Source: Antedon mediterranea (lineage: Eukaryota > Echinodermata > Crinoidea > Comatulida > Antedonidae). Taken from it: a stretch of 64,000 bases of DNA. Location: assembly GCF_964355755.1 (NCBI RefSeq), contig NC_092670.1, forward strand, positions 26,029,795 through 26,093,794, read 5' to 3'. The notes below the pieces were generated by a model that was not told the origin of the DNA, made no database searches, and saw only the letters and a program-made list of their open reading frames with translations. Every line of letters starts with the position of its first letter. Positions within the stretch are counted from its first letter, which is position 1. A program made the translations under genes and the position numbers. Shown here in pieces: positions 32,757 to 44,832 of this stretch.

Positions 32757-35539
32757 TCTGCATGATATGCATATAACCTCTTGATTCTGTCAGGATCTTT
32801 ATTTATTTATTTATTTATTCATCCCTTAGCACTATTTTGTCCGTGAATTATCTTGGTATCATCATCTAGCTACGTCAATTTTTCAGAGTATATTCCTTAT
32901 GGCAAGGATTCGATGTGGTTATGTTTTCACGGTGCGCAATCAAAAATTACGCGGTCTACACACGATTTAACGAAATCATGTTTGTAATCATATCTTCACA
33001 AGCATGAATCACTTTTAAACAAAATTTGGCAATACAATTACGTGCATAGCGCATATAACGCATGCGTACGCGCGCTTAAAATTTTCAAAATTGTCAAAAT
33101 TTATTTTTGATGAAATTAGAGTACGTTTCAGGCAATTTTAAGCGTTTAAAAAATTACCATGAGTGCGCAGATTTTTGCATGCGCACTGCGCGTTAAACGT
33201 AAAATGCGATTTCTGTTGTACAACCTTAATAATATCATCTAATTTTATTCACTTTTGATCGCGAAACTGCGTTATACGAGCACGTCAAAAGTGACTACGC
33301 ACACTACGCACGTGTAAGTTAACAAAATGGTGAAAATATGATAATTTTAAAATTAATATTGATCGTCAGAATCCTCGGGAACACCTACCGTATATTTCAG
33401 TGTATAAGACGAACTTTTGACACCCAAATTTGACCTCTAAATTTTGGGTGCTTCTTATACACAGGTAACTTCCTCACGCACCCTAAAAAAGCTAGTTAAC
33501 AGTTTACAGTAGCTAGCTAGGAGGCCTACCTTGCCTATTAAAAATAGTGTACTACTCTGCAATGTAGGCCTAGCTAGTTACTCCTGTCTAATCACAGTTG
33601 ATCACCACATTGTGGTAACAAGTTGATTGAATTTTTAATTAAGGTAAATTGTCATCCTCGACTGTATTAATTAATATTTACAGTACTTGCATGAGATATT
33701 CTACCCAGGCCTAGTACTCTCTGAACTCGCGGGTGTGTATTCTAGCAGCATGCAGCATCACAGCACAACACATTTATGGAAGAGTCCATTAATTACGGTG
33801 GTGTCACATTTTAATTACACAATAATTATTTCCCTTGATCACGGTGGTTTATTCTATTTGCCGTGGCTAAAGATACGGTACTGTATCCTAACTTCCGTTT
33901 GCTAAAGGTACGGTAAAATTGCATTACGTCATAACCAGCCAATGGGGTGCTGGTACGTGTGTGACATCATCGTATAAGGACTTTGGATTTTTTGTAGAGA
34001 ATGCCTATCGGCGGCGCCAGGCTGCTGCATGGATAAGTGTGCTCTGATGAGGGTTTTATTTTTATTCCAAATGGCCTATTTAGGCATATATTTTTTATTA
34101 AACTTTGTTTACAGATGGTGACCATAAACAACAAGCAAATGCGGACAATAAAGGGGCCCTCAAATACTATGATTTAGACAGTAGCCCCAGGGCTAAGTCA
34201 CAGAAATCACTGTACACATGCAGCTGGCCCTAGTCTGGGTTCCAGACGGAGTTTTGTCTTAATATAAGATTAATATTTTGGCACATATGGCGTTTCATAC
34301 GTATACTACTTGATTTTGGATACTCCGTCTGGGGAAACACGCACAAGTCACGTGGTTTGACATTCTTGGTGCATACGATTATCCGGTTGACTAGATTCAG
34401 CTGCATGCGATTGGCTACTTACTCGTACACCGTTTTAATATTCATATTTCAGAATTTTAAAGACTCAACAACTAAGATAGTGGGCATGCGCTATGTTACG
34501 TTTAGACAACGCGTAATAAATTTCCCTTTTCATTGAACGTTCAGTTGAAGTAGAGACTGATTACGATGTAATAATAAAGGCAATCAAACAAAATTATATC
34601 ATTTGATTCTAATCAATATGTCTCAAACTTAATTGTTTTATTATTAAAATACCATTGTTTTGATTGTAAAATATTTAAATTTCGGCCTAGAAATAAGTGC
34701 GTCTTATACATCGACTACATAAAAAATACTAATATTTCAGTCTCCGTTATTGGTGCGTCTTATATACAGGTGCGACTTGTACACCGAAATATACGGTATT
34801 TTTTATTTCATTTTCTTGAAGTGTATGTATCATATGTATGATTTATTATCAAATTAAAAGAACAAAAGTTGATTAAGTCATCATTAATGGCATATTAAAT
34901 TTTTTTTAAATAATTTTGACAATCAAACAAATTATAACATTTTCTTAGGCCGAAATAACAAACTTAACATTAACTTTCTTCATAAGAAGTTCATATATTA
35001 AAGTTAAAAGTATATAGTTTGACAGTGCATCATTTTTTAAAATTTTTATATTATAATTCATTGCGGTATGTAAATAATCTATCTGCACCAAAGTGGTTAC
35101 TGTATAGTAAATACACAGAGGAATCTTTTAGTCAGTTGTGTTTGGCTCGGTGGTCTGTGCTCATGTCTATGGCACTCAAGGTACCGAGATCGAGTCTCAC
35201 CTTGGGAAACAAAATGAAATGAGATTTTATCCGTAGGCCTATTGTTTGCTCAATTTTATTTCTTAGTATATAGATAATACACATGATTTATAATAAAATC
35301 TAGATAAAAAGTAACTTATGTCTTTATTATTATGTAAAAAATGTGGTTTATGACATTATACGCACATCGAATTGTAATACCGGCTATTGTATTTGCGTTA
35401 GCAAGAATCTATCATATATTATAAATAATTAAAGATTCCGAGAAAATCAATCAATCAATATATCTTTTACAAATCAGTTATCTTTATTTAAATCACTGCA
35501 TATAACCTATAATTCGTCATAGTGACGAATTAAATCTAG
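32757..35539 (+). mobile_element. non-autonomous Helitron-like element, family B (with nested MITE)
   Basis: It begins TCTGCATGATATGCATATAA (32757-) after GGTTA; GGTTAT...ATAACC makes a palindrome over the 5' end. It ends with the hairpin AATTCGTCA-TAG-TGACGAATT (35511-35531), TAAAT-type spacing and CTAG (35536-35539), followed by T. GCATATAACCT lies just before the 3' hairpin, repeating the 5' palindrome arm. The TA-flanked MITE 33388-34796 accounts for about half its length. The first 580 bp recur inverted at 55130-55715. No replicase is present. Class is inferred from the termini. Confidence 0.6.
33388..34796. mobile_element. TA-flanked MITE, TATAAGTCGCAC family, copy 2
   Basis: The left TIR CCGTATATTTCAGTGTATAA (33388-) pairs with a right end finishing GAAATATACGG (34796). 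TA lies on both sides (33386-33387 and 34797-34798). Its ends match those of copy 1, but the 1,409-bp interior differs. No ORF of note. It is nested inside Helitron-like family B. Confidence 0.83.
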
Positions 35540-36360
35540 TTTATTTTGTTTTTTCTCAAAATACTATGAACTTTTATTTGTATGTGATGTGTTAATTTGA
35601 TACAAAAATCTATTTCAGGCCCATTGTATTAAGTTAAAGTAAATATGTTGCTAAATTGTGTAATATAATGCAGTACAAACTGTATATACTAAATTATATT
35701 ACATAGCCTATGTAAATATATGAATGTGATTGGTTGAATTGCATCACATGACTACCGCTTCAAGGATCATAATTTGTATATGTCCTCGAGTATGATGATA
35801 TTGACTGTGTATTCATGTGATTATCACATCTCTGTCATTAAACATATAAAATCTTGAGAAGCCGATGATAGCCTTAATATAAGGTTGTGTTCAACTTCAC
35901 GATGACCAATGTTTGATGAGTTTTAAGTCAGCCTAATTCAGAGAAATTACTCTTTTTTGGTGAGAATGTTTATAAAAAATCAACGTCAGCCTAGCTAGCT
36001 ACAGTAGGCCTAGGTCCACCTCTGTCATAACGTTAAATTATACACTGGGACTTTGCCCGGGTATATGCTTGCAGGCGAAGGTGATCGTAAAGTCGGGGGT
36101 GGGATTACACCCGAGGTGGGATTATACCCGAGGAACTACGGTAATATATATTGTAACATGTTATCTGTTTTGTGGGTTCGGCGTCAATGTAATTCTGATG
36201 ACGATAATTAATACAGATAATTCAAAGAAACACACTACGATATGCTAATGGTTCATTTCTCTTTAATTATCCTTTCAACTTCAATAGAGTACACAACAAC
36301 AATTTATTGCCTACCTAAGATTCAATTGAGATGAGGTATTTGCAAGTTTTAGCTAATTCA
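35540..36360. other. RIMS: RIMS intron; remnant of a GGGTATAATCCCACC element
   Basis: AT-rich, with CTAGGCCTA motifs near 35990-36010. At 36098-36142 GGGGTGGGATTACACCCGAG and GTGGGATTATACCCGAGG are tandem and followed by ACTACGGTA. This is the right-end form of the small foldback at 1535-1599. Confidence 0.5.
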
Positions 36361-36367
36361 GTACACA

Positions 36368-36830
36368 CAAATATACGAAAAGGGAGACCCAAATATACGA
36401 AAAGGGAGACCCAAATATACGAAAATGGAAACCTAAAATATAGTGTTATTATGTCGGCCCAGAGCCGGCGTAACTGTAAAAAGTTTTGTTCACAGTCAGT
36501 GTTTTAGGTCGGCCCAAGGTCGCCCTTTCAAACATTCACAACAGTTGTTATCCGCCGAACAGGAAGATTCAGGCAGGTCGCTTGTAAGGGGATATGCTGA
36601 GAAGGGGATATTCTCAAAACACAATATAGTTGTATATTTGGGTCTCCCTTTTCGTATATTTGGGTCTCCCTTTTCATATATTTGGGGTCTCCCTTTTCGT
36701 ATAGTGGGGTCTCCCTTTTCGTATATTTGGGGTCTCCCTTTTCGTATATTTGGGGTCTTCCTTTTCGTATAGTGGGGTCTCACTTTTCGTATAGTGGGGT
36801 CTCCCTTTTCGTATTGGGTCTCGGGTCTCT
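36368..36830. mobile_element. foldback structure built from inverted tandem 22-23-bp arrays
   Basis: The left array (36368-36436) holds three units of AAATATACGAAAAGGGAGAC. The right array (36632-36830) holds about eight units of the exact complement, GTCTCCCTTTTCGTATATTT, decaying into GGTCTCGGGTCTCTGGTCTC. The arrays face each other across about 195 bp of unrelated sequence. Foldback (FB-type) transposons have this design. The 109- and 95-codon frames on opposite strands are products of the repeat. Confidence 0.75.
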
Positions 36831-37055
36831 GGTCTCTAGTTTCAAAACACCCCTCTAATTTGCAGGAAAAGGCACTCTCTCATATGTAGCATGCTACCAA
36901 TGAGCAAAAAGTACATACTTTTTCCCTTCGTTAAACATACTTTATGCTTGCTGACAGCCAGCAATCTAAACAATAGAGCACAATGTCATTCCCTTGGGGA
37001 TGTCAAATCTTATATTTCATCTCAAAGCAGGCAATATTTGTATATATAATATATA

Positions 37056-37395
37056 GAGTAGAACCTTCATTTTACGTACGGTACGGGACCGAAAGGCGTA
37101 CGTAAAACATTGGATTCGTAAAATCAAGGTTGACCTTAAATTGACCCCAAGTACGCAGAGATCGTAGCTATAACAGCCTGTGCGTTTAAATAAGTATTAT
37201 AAATAAAATATCAATGTTTTCTATCAATAAAAACAGTTGCTGCTGTAGGGGGAATGCACGTGTGTAGCTTGTCTCACAAAGCAGAATTCCGCACACAGCC
37301 ATGGCTTTGTTTGTTGTTATTAAATTGCGCCCTCAATGTAAGACAATAATGACATCATCGGTTATTTTAAGCGTACGTAAAATCAGGGTCTACTG
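37056..37395. mobile_element. Tigger/pogo-like MITE (340 bp)
   Basis: The left end GAGTAGAACCTTCATTTTAC and the complement of the right end (CAGTAGACCCTGATTTTACG) are similar and both continue TACG. TA flanks both ends (37054-37055 and 37396-37397). TIRs of the form CAGTARAACCT and a TA duplication fit the pogo/Tigger branch of Tc1/mariner. A decayed Tigger-type transposase lies at 61480-62180. Confidence 0.7.
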
Positions 37396-37397
37396 TA

Positions 37398-37786
37398 TTG
37401 TAACATGTTATCTGTCTTGTGGGTACCTGTAGCATGCTAACAATGAGCAAAACGATAATACTTTTTCCCTCCAATAAACACGCGTAACTAATTAAAAGAC
37501 GATAACATTTTTTTGCCGATGTCATTCACTCAGTATTTTGTTTTTATTGCATTTTTAAAACAAATATGAGGGAAGGGGAAGAGGGTGCGCCCTCACAACC
37601 ACCCGCTCTCCCCCCCCCCCCCCCCACCCTATATCCGCCCCTGGCCACAAATCTTGCTACTTTATTAAAAAGGTAGACCTGGCTAAGCTAGATGTATATC
37701 TCTAAGTACGATTACTCCCCAGAAATTGACAACAAAGCCTAAAGAAGTAACATAGGCCAAGTCTAGAGTAGTATCCCTAGCTAAGA
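37398..37786. other. RIMS: intron with a poly-C tract and an orphan hAT-like right end
   Basis: A run of about 15 C (37609-37624) is followed by TATATCCGCCCCTG (to 37643), the complement of a CAGGGGCGGATATA-type hAT terminus. No left partner was seen nearby. TAGCATGCTA(A/C)CAATGAGCAAAA occurs both here (37431-) and at 36886-36908. Confidence 0.5.
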
Positions 37787-37792
37787 TAGCCT

Positions 37793-38726
37793 GACGCCCG
37801 TATTCTTAAACCGGACTTTAGTCGTAGTTCGAAGTTCGACTTGAAAAAGTCGTAGTTTGAGCTATTACTTCAAATTCGATTAAAAAACGAAGTAGTCGAA
37901 GTTTGCAGTTCGACTTAATGAAGTCGAGCTTTTAGTCGAGTTGCACACGTCTGGGTAACAAAGGCTATACATTGGCCAATGACAAGAGAGTATTTGAGGA
38001 GCAGACGAAATTTTGCGCATTGATATCACTTTCCATTTCTTTCAACACTTTTTACGCATCAGGACTATATACATGAAAAATAATTTTAATCGTTAATTAT
38101 TAGAACAATATCAGTATTAATTTAACAGTGAAGTATATTTGATTAACAACAAATAAAATCTTCAAAATATATTTAGGAACCATGGCGGTACGGTAACTTT
38201 TATATTTTCTAGGCCACCAACAAAGTATGATCGCGACGAACCACGCACTTCATAGCGTGACAAGAAAGCGCTAGGCCCCCTAAACATTCCATCGCATGGT
38301 GAATTGCCGCATCTCCCATTGTCGCTATGGCGCGTGACGTAGCTCAAGTCAGACTTGCGCGAAGAAAATAATGTAATTTGTATACAGTTGTAAATAAAGA
38401 TGTTTTTCATTATTATAACTTATACCAATGTATATTTAATTAAGCTAATATAAATATAGATATTTCATTCTTCAATATCTGGCCAATATAACAACTCAAT
38501 GACTGTTACGTTTTTTATAAACATCGTTTAAAAACCATTTAGTCGACCATTTAGCCTGCCCCCTCCAGGACTAAAAAAATCGATCAAAATCCGTCTCGAT
38601 TTAGTCGAGGTTGGCCTGATTTAGTCGGTGATTTAGTTGAAGTTCGGTTTATGAATTAAAATGACGTCATTTTTTTAGTTTTAGCTCGAACTACGACTAA
38701 AAGTCCGGTTTAAGAATACGGGCGTT
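37793..38726. mobile_element. long-TIR MITE (GCCCGTATTCTTAAACCGG family)
   Basis: Terminal inverted repeats of about 40 bp begin (G/A)ACGCCCGTATTCTTAAAC and run through CCGGACTTTAGTCGTAGTTC with one indel. AGCCT is repeated directly outside both ends (37788-37792 and 38727-38731; possibly TAGCCT). The interior is full of AGTCGAA/TTCGACT words, giving many internal foldbacks. No transposase; superfamily not assigned. Confidence 0.82.
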
Positions 38727-38731
38727 AGCCT

Positions 38732-40049
38732 AGACTGTTGAAAAAGTGTGAGGCAGCGAGGCATGCCAAATATTTGCGCAAGGTATCATATAGTTTACAA
38801 TTTCAAAAAAGTGTGAGGCATATTTTAAATTTAGGGCTGCGAAAATTTTGGGCTTTACAGTATCTTACATGATTGGCTATAAAAAGAGAGAGAGAGAGAA
38901 TTCTGGAGCCATTTCCGAATATTTTGTGATAGCAACCATATAGACGATCGTCCAACATGCAACATACTAGGCCTAAAGTCAAAATTTAGCTAATATGCTT
39001 AGCCCTAACCTAGAGGCCTATGTAGAAAATAATTTAATCAATTTTGATATAATAATAATTAGTGTAATCCTAAACTAGTCCTGTTTTAGTAGGCTAGGTA
39101 GTACGAAATATTTTCATTTTAGTTCATATGTTCGTACTATAATAGGCCTAGTTCTTTTTCGCACCTGCCTTGTGTTTTGACTCCAAATTTTATAACTAAC
39201 TTTATGATGTGGATACCACACCTTAGAATTAGGCCTCATAAGTACTTTATGAAGAAGAATCACATAAAAAGTAACAAATAAATCCTTCAATTGATGATTT
39301 TTCAGACGTGTTGAATTACACATATTCAATGTTCAATATTTTTGTTTCTATGGCATGACGAGAGCAACAATAATATAGTGGAATGCGTCAACTTTTAATA
39401 TATTTTATTGGTGAAATACACATTTTTTTTATTGACAGAGACAAAATATATTGAAATTAAACGTGAACCAAAAATGCGTTCAATATATGAATTCCACAGA
39501 GGTTTTAGCAAGTGTGACAAAGTGCCAGGCAGCGTTTTTATAATTAATTAATAATAATAATAACGATTGTTTTGTTTATTTCATTAAATTCATATTCTGT
39601 CAAGTTATTTGAGTTTAATTTTACAACAGTGCCCAAACTGTTCACAAGTTGTCTGTGGTTAGTTTTCATCTGTATGCACCTTTTTTTTTTTATCCGACCA
39701 ACAGTCTTCCGATAAACAATAATTGCTATAGCGACACATCTAATGACTCAGTGCATGCTTGATTGGCATTTTGAGGGTGTTCACTTTACAATTAATTTAA
39801 CATGTCCCTCGCACAGAGTGAAAGTATATTATTTTGTCACACCTCCGCACCTCGATTCGGTAGACCTGAGAGATAGAAAAGCCATGTACTATTTAGTAGG
39901 TATATAGCCGGACGATTCAGCATCCTATAGCACATGGTTTCAGCAATCACCACTGTCATCAAATAATAAAGAAAACTCTACATGCTTGATGGGAAGCTAA
40001 GACCCTCTCTAAGCAGCTTGAAAAGAAGACTACTACTACTGCGAAGGGG
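38732..40049. other. RIMS: RIMS intron, no assigned feature
   Basis: AT-rich. (AG)n at 38886-38900 and CTAGGCCTA motifs near 38970-39100 are the only simple features. The minus frame 39114-39329 has no motif. Confidence 0.5.
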
Positions 40050-40408
40050 AGCATTTATTTATTTTTATTTTATGTCTTTAGGCAATGTGGCCAAGGATTA
40101 CCAATAGTGAATTAATCACTGTCCTATCAGATAGGTGGTAATCCCCCTGATACAGGGGCTATTGTGTGAACCAGTTCACCGGGGTAACCCCCTACTCTTT
40201 TTCGAATAATGAACTGGGTTTCTTTAAAGTACACACAGGTTATAACTGTGTACACTGGACCTACGGTTTATAGTCCTTATCCGAGAAGACTTGTTCCACC
40301 ACCAGAACTAGGAGCGAGTCTGCCTCGAACCCTTGCCGATGTTGTTGTTGGCTCTTTAGGTACGGTAAACGGCGCCCCTGCCTTAACCGCTCGGCCATAT
40401 CACTCACA
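40050..40408 (-). mobile_element. tRNA-derived SINE, copy 1
   Basis: On the minus strand the head contains TGGCCGAGCGGTTAAGG (40397-40381), an A box of Leu/Ser tRNA type, then CATCGGCAAGGGTTCGAGGC (40341-40322) with a B box. The tRNA-unrelated body shares ACAAGTCTTCTCGGATAAGG and ACTATAAACCGTAGGTCCA with the copy at 60556-60925. The tail end near 40050 is (AATAA)-like. This is not a functional tRNA gene. Confidence 0.75.
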
Positions 40409-42388
40409 AAGCATGTTTTGGGACAATTGACCTTTGGGGCTAAAACGTTTAGTATGAGTTATGGGACGCCTCTCTGCATTATTTACTAGTAATAATTTGA
40501 TATGACGTTCTCTTCTCTTGAATGGCCTCCGTCAGTACATTTCTCGTTATTATTTGTTCATTTTTATGTCTTATGTTTTTGTTTTCAAATTAATATAAAT
40601 GTATCCTGTTATTCTATTGATTATATATATATTTGGTCTGTTTCTAACCTTTTAGTTTCAGTTACATAATCGCATGTTTTTTACCTATTACATCATTGAT
40701 ACTACTGGTACATCATGATGGGGATTCATGGATACGGTTAGCCTTAATCGTGGTGGACTTAATGGATTTTTAAGGGAAATTGAATCAAGTTAATACACCG
40801 AAACATCACTTTGGGGTCATCATTTTGCAATGAAGATGAGTTATTTGATTTAATGGACAAAGGATTCGTCAAGCAAGTACACTATACATTTCATAAAAAA
40901 TTACCTAAGAAATGTCGTTTTTATTCCAATTTAAACATTATTTTTGCGATCAATCTTCTCATGGCGGCGCCACGCTTGTCGATCGCTGTGAGGGGAAATC
41001 TCATCATTGTTTTGAGCGAGGTAGCGCAGGCTGAGTACGGCCTTGGCCTAGCTAGCATTTTTGGTTGGTTGCAATTTATTTTAATGTTTTAAGTACACCT
41101 AAACAAACAATATCTAATATATAAGTTTATCGTAACTATTTTATATTCATTTTTTTTCAATTGGCTAACTAAGCCTAGGCTAGGCCTGATCAACTGTAAA
41201 CAACATTGTTGGAAATTTCACCATGAAATTCGTGAAATTATTTTCGCGCTTGTTATTCAATCGCAAAAGTTGCGAAAATAAAGGGTGCGCGAACAGTAAA
41301 TAGATTTGAACTTTGACAAGTTCGGGTTGCACATACGTTAAAATAAATGACTGTCGACAATTATTATGCCATCTTATTAGAAATATGTTTACAGTGCTGA
41401 ATTGTACCATATTGGCCATATGGTTACGTCAAAACATCTGGTAGATATCAATTTTACATGAATCTATCAATAAGATAGAAAAAAAAAGTTGCTATTTTCT
41501 TCTCAATAACGGCAAACTAGTCGAAAATATATCACTGTGTGGTGCATAATATTATATTTTTTGTTATTTCTTTAAAATATATGGATAAAAATAACGATTA
41601 CCTTCCTAAATATTCTCAAAATATTGAAACGTTCATTCGAGAAACCACGATCGAAGCCATGCTGTTTCATCGTAAACAAAAGCGTCAGCCAATCAGAGAG
41701 CGTTATTTATCTCTATAGCCAATCACAGTCAAGGATTTACAAATTCTTGTTAGAAATTTCAGCAACCTAACACTTTAATAAAACCAATTTCCATTGGCTA
41801 GATTAAAAAAATCCCTTAGGTTGTTAAAAATTATGGTAGCTGATATATTTTCGAACAGATAGGTGCCAAACATGACATGATTCGGGTTAGCGGTTTGTTT
41901 ACAAAAGCGCCGTAAAGAAAGTTGATTTTTGAGTGAACAAAAATACAATTTCCTAATGATTTTAAATGGAAACGACTTAAATAATTGTAAAATACACATA
42001 CTTGTGATATTTTTTTATGAACAAGAGTTTGATATGTTAAAGTGTTAATACTATCGTTGTTTATTGAAATTTTTAAATGGATAGGTTAGGCCGTTTTTCA
42101 CATTATGAACCTCAAGGCTAAATATCTCAAAAGGTCGGGCTGCGACTCTGCGCCGCTTTTGTGATGCCAGGCCTCATATAAAATTAATAAAATATTATGA
42201 AGGAGGCACAATTTCTGAAAAGAAAAAGCTTGTATTGAAAGTACCTGAACAAATTTTTAAAAACAGGTCAATAAATAATAGTAATTCCTATATAGTAAAT
42301 AAAGTAATAATAATCACTATATAACGAAATATGAAGCAAATAAAAACTACCAGTCTAGAATATAATTAATTATTAGATTAATTTTGTG
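40409..42388. other. RIMS: RIMS intron with a small Helitron-related piece
   Basis: 41390-41460 carries GGCCATATGGTTACGTC-like and TTTTACATGAAT phrases of Helitron-like family A. CTAGGCCT motifs occur at 41170-41190. The 93-codon plus frame at 40811-41092 has no motif. The rest is AT-rich without assignment. Confidence 0.45.
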
Positions 42389-43135
42389 TTAACTATTGTT
42401 TTGTTTTAAAAATGAAGCTCTGTTTGGTTGCTGAAATTGTAATTTTCTGAGGAAGTGAGTTCCATATCTTGTGTCCAGTAAATATAATATTTTGTTGAAA
42501 AGAACTCTTTTTGTGTTATGAAGGTTATTTAGGATTCTTGTAGAATAACTGTGAAATTCATAATTTGGTGAAAACATATCACACAAATGAGTTGGAAGAA
42601 GAAATTTTTGACTTTTGTAAATGAATAAGCATTGTTGAAAAATATTTATACCTGTCAGTTTTAATAATTTAATTGAACGAAATAAAGGATTCGTACTAGT
42701 TCTTAGTGGAACCTTTGTGATTATTTGCATGATTTTCTTTTGAAGTATTTGAAGGTTATTTTAGATAAGATGCCAATCTACAAATTATAGCAACATTTTT
42801 TGAGATTTTGTTTTCTGTCTCAATAGTATGGGGGTCAGGCAAAAAAATGTTGCATTGACTATTATGGAGAGAGTGTTGTTTACAATGGACCTAATTTAAC
42901 CAGCATTAGACTACTCCTAAACAGAGCATAACTGCACTTTTTAAAATTTAGAGAAAGGTTGTTTGCCAGAAACCATTCGGATACATTAATTAAACTTGTA
43001 TTTACAGTGTTAAACAATGATGCTAAGTGTCGATTTTGTGTCATCTGCATATAAAAAAATAAGATAATGAATCGTATCTTCATATTTAATATTATGACAG
43101 TATTAATATCGCTTCTTACCATTGTCACTATTTCA
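42389..43135 (-). pseudogene. CR1-like LINE fragment (end of the RT ORF)
   Basis: Minus-strand frames read FYMQMTQ (a frameshifted FYADDTQ), then FNTVNTSLINVSEWFLANNL, SLNFKKCSYALF. After a gap comes NLQILQKKIMQIITKVPLRT, then LKLLKL-like IKLLKLTGINIFQQCLFIYK and SYSTRILNNLH. The order RT palm, thumb and C-terminal YNTR-type motif is that of CR1/L2 LINEs. It is 5'-truncated with frameshifts and belongs to a different family from the element at 46286. Confidence 0.72.
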
Positions 43136-43290
43136 TATAAAAGCCAAAAAAATATCGGAAAACTGAAAGAAAAACAATTTTAAAAGTACAGACGTGTTTG
43201 AAGAATCATAGAATCGTACACCTTATTATTTCGTTCTTGTTTATGACAAAATTCTAAGCTATAAATACAGTACATAACACTAATTAGTTA

Positions 43291-44832
43291 TCCGCTTGGT
43301 AGAGCGGATAACTCCTTGTTATTGTATTGGATCAATATTTTTTTTCTGTATAGTTCTTCTTTCTTTCTCGCTTTTTTGTGCATCGCGTTTCTCTAAAATG
43401 TGTAAACATAACATTTCATAACTTTGACAACATGTGGCCATTTACGTAAAGTTGTGCGCCTTCTATTTTGAATGACGTCAGAGTTGCGATTTTATGATTT
43501 TTAATGATTGATCATAGATTAAAAACCAAGCTTTATTTTGTTTTGACACTTGGTGAAAATCTAAGTCATATCAAGGTCAAACTTTCTATGGATTAAAAAT
43601 GGCATGTTTCACAAAAAGTTACGCTTTTAAAATTTCAAAATGCGCAAAATTAATTTCTAATCAACTTTCTACTGATCATGACATTTTGAGCATGTCAAAA
43701 ATTCCTGCTTGCGCGAAAAATGTTACGCGTAAGGTGCGCACGGAGTATGAAAAACATATTTTTTTCTCTTGAATTATATTTTTCAAGCCTTTCCTAGTAA
43801 TTTTGAAAACAATTTAGACCTTTTCCAGTTTAAATAACGCCATACGAACACGTTGAATTAGACAATTCGCGCGCGTTTTTTATGAAAAAACTTTAAAAAT
43901 CGTCAAAATAATGTCTTTTTTTAAACAGTCATAGTTTCTAAAGTAAACCGTGAACCGTTTATTTTTATTACAAAATCTAGAAGTTGATGAGTTGTAGATA
44001 TCGGATCATGCATCAATAAGGCTAAAAAACCATTGTGACGTCATCGTATGGCCACACGAATGTATAATATAGGATTTTTGTCTCTTTCGTTATTGTTCAT
44101 AACATTCAATAGAGCGCATCTTGCTTATCCGTATTCAATTTTCCCCGAGATTTTAATATTGTCTAGGTCAATCAACTATCTTTCGCATGAGTTAAAAATA
44201 TTTTAATTTTTATAACGTCATCATGCCTAAAATTTTTAATTACCTGGGTCATTAATTTCATCTTTACAGTAAATTTTAATCTGTTATAGCTCGTAAGAAT
44301 AAAATGTGATAATCACGATTAAAACGTTTTCTGGAAGCTATTGGATTGTAGATACGAATTTATATGAACATTTTGCCAATCTGATGTCATCATATGGCCA
44401 CTTGACTTTAAAAAGTCAGATTTTAATCTTTTGCGTCATAGTTCATTACATTTAAAAGAGCGCGCATCAATATTTCCCGTATTCAAATTTCTTCTACACG
44501 TTAATATGTTGTTACTGAGATAATTTCCTCCCGAAATTGCTATCTTAGTGTTTCATTTTGATACCGTAACCATGTTAAAAATTTGAACAAATGGCGGGTT
44601 CCGTAATTTCACCTATTCTACACTGTATGATGTATACAGATTATACTGTTTATACTGTATATACTATATGACACAAAATAGACAGAATTCAGCACTAACA
44701 ACGTATGATATTCTTCAGTTCAGGTCATAATGCCATAATCTGTATCTGTGTGCAATATTCCAACGTATGACGTGCACGTGGCGTTTGTCGTGCGGATAAC
44801 TAACTCGTCAAAGTGACGAGTTTCATGTCTAG
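43291..44832 (+). mobile_element. non-autonomous Helitron-like element, family A copy 2
   Basis: The best-preserved copy. It starts TCCGCTTGGTAGAGCGGATA (43291-) after A; AGTTATCCGC...GCGGATAACT forms a 10-bp-arm palindrome across the 5' end. It ends GTGCGGATAACTA, then hairpin ACTCGTCA-AAG-TGACGAGT (44803-44821), TTCATGT, CTAG (44829-44832), followed by T. It is 1,542 bp with no ORF of note. AT-target ends, TC start, a 3' hairpin and CTAG end fit a Helitron. The palindromic 5' end with its arm repeated at the 3' side is less usual. Confidence 0.68.

Noticed and set aside
35140-35205. tRNA-like stretch (TGGCTCGGTGGTC ... GATCGAGTCTC)
   Set aside because: Box-like words only; no fold and no shared body with the two SINE copies.
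36443-36783. Opposed 109- and 95-codon frames
   Set aside because: They run through the 22-bp unit array; peptide repetition follows the DNA repeat.
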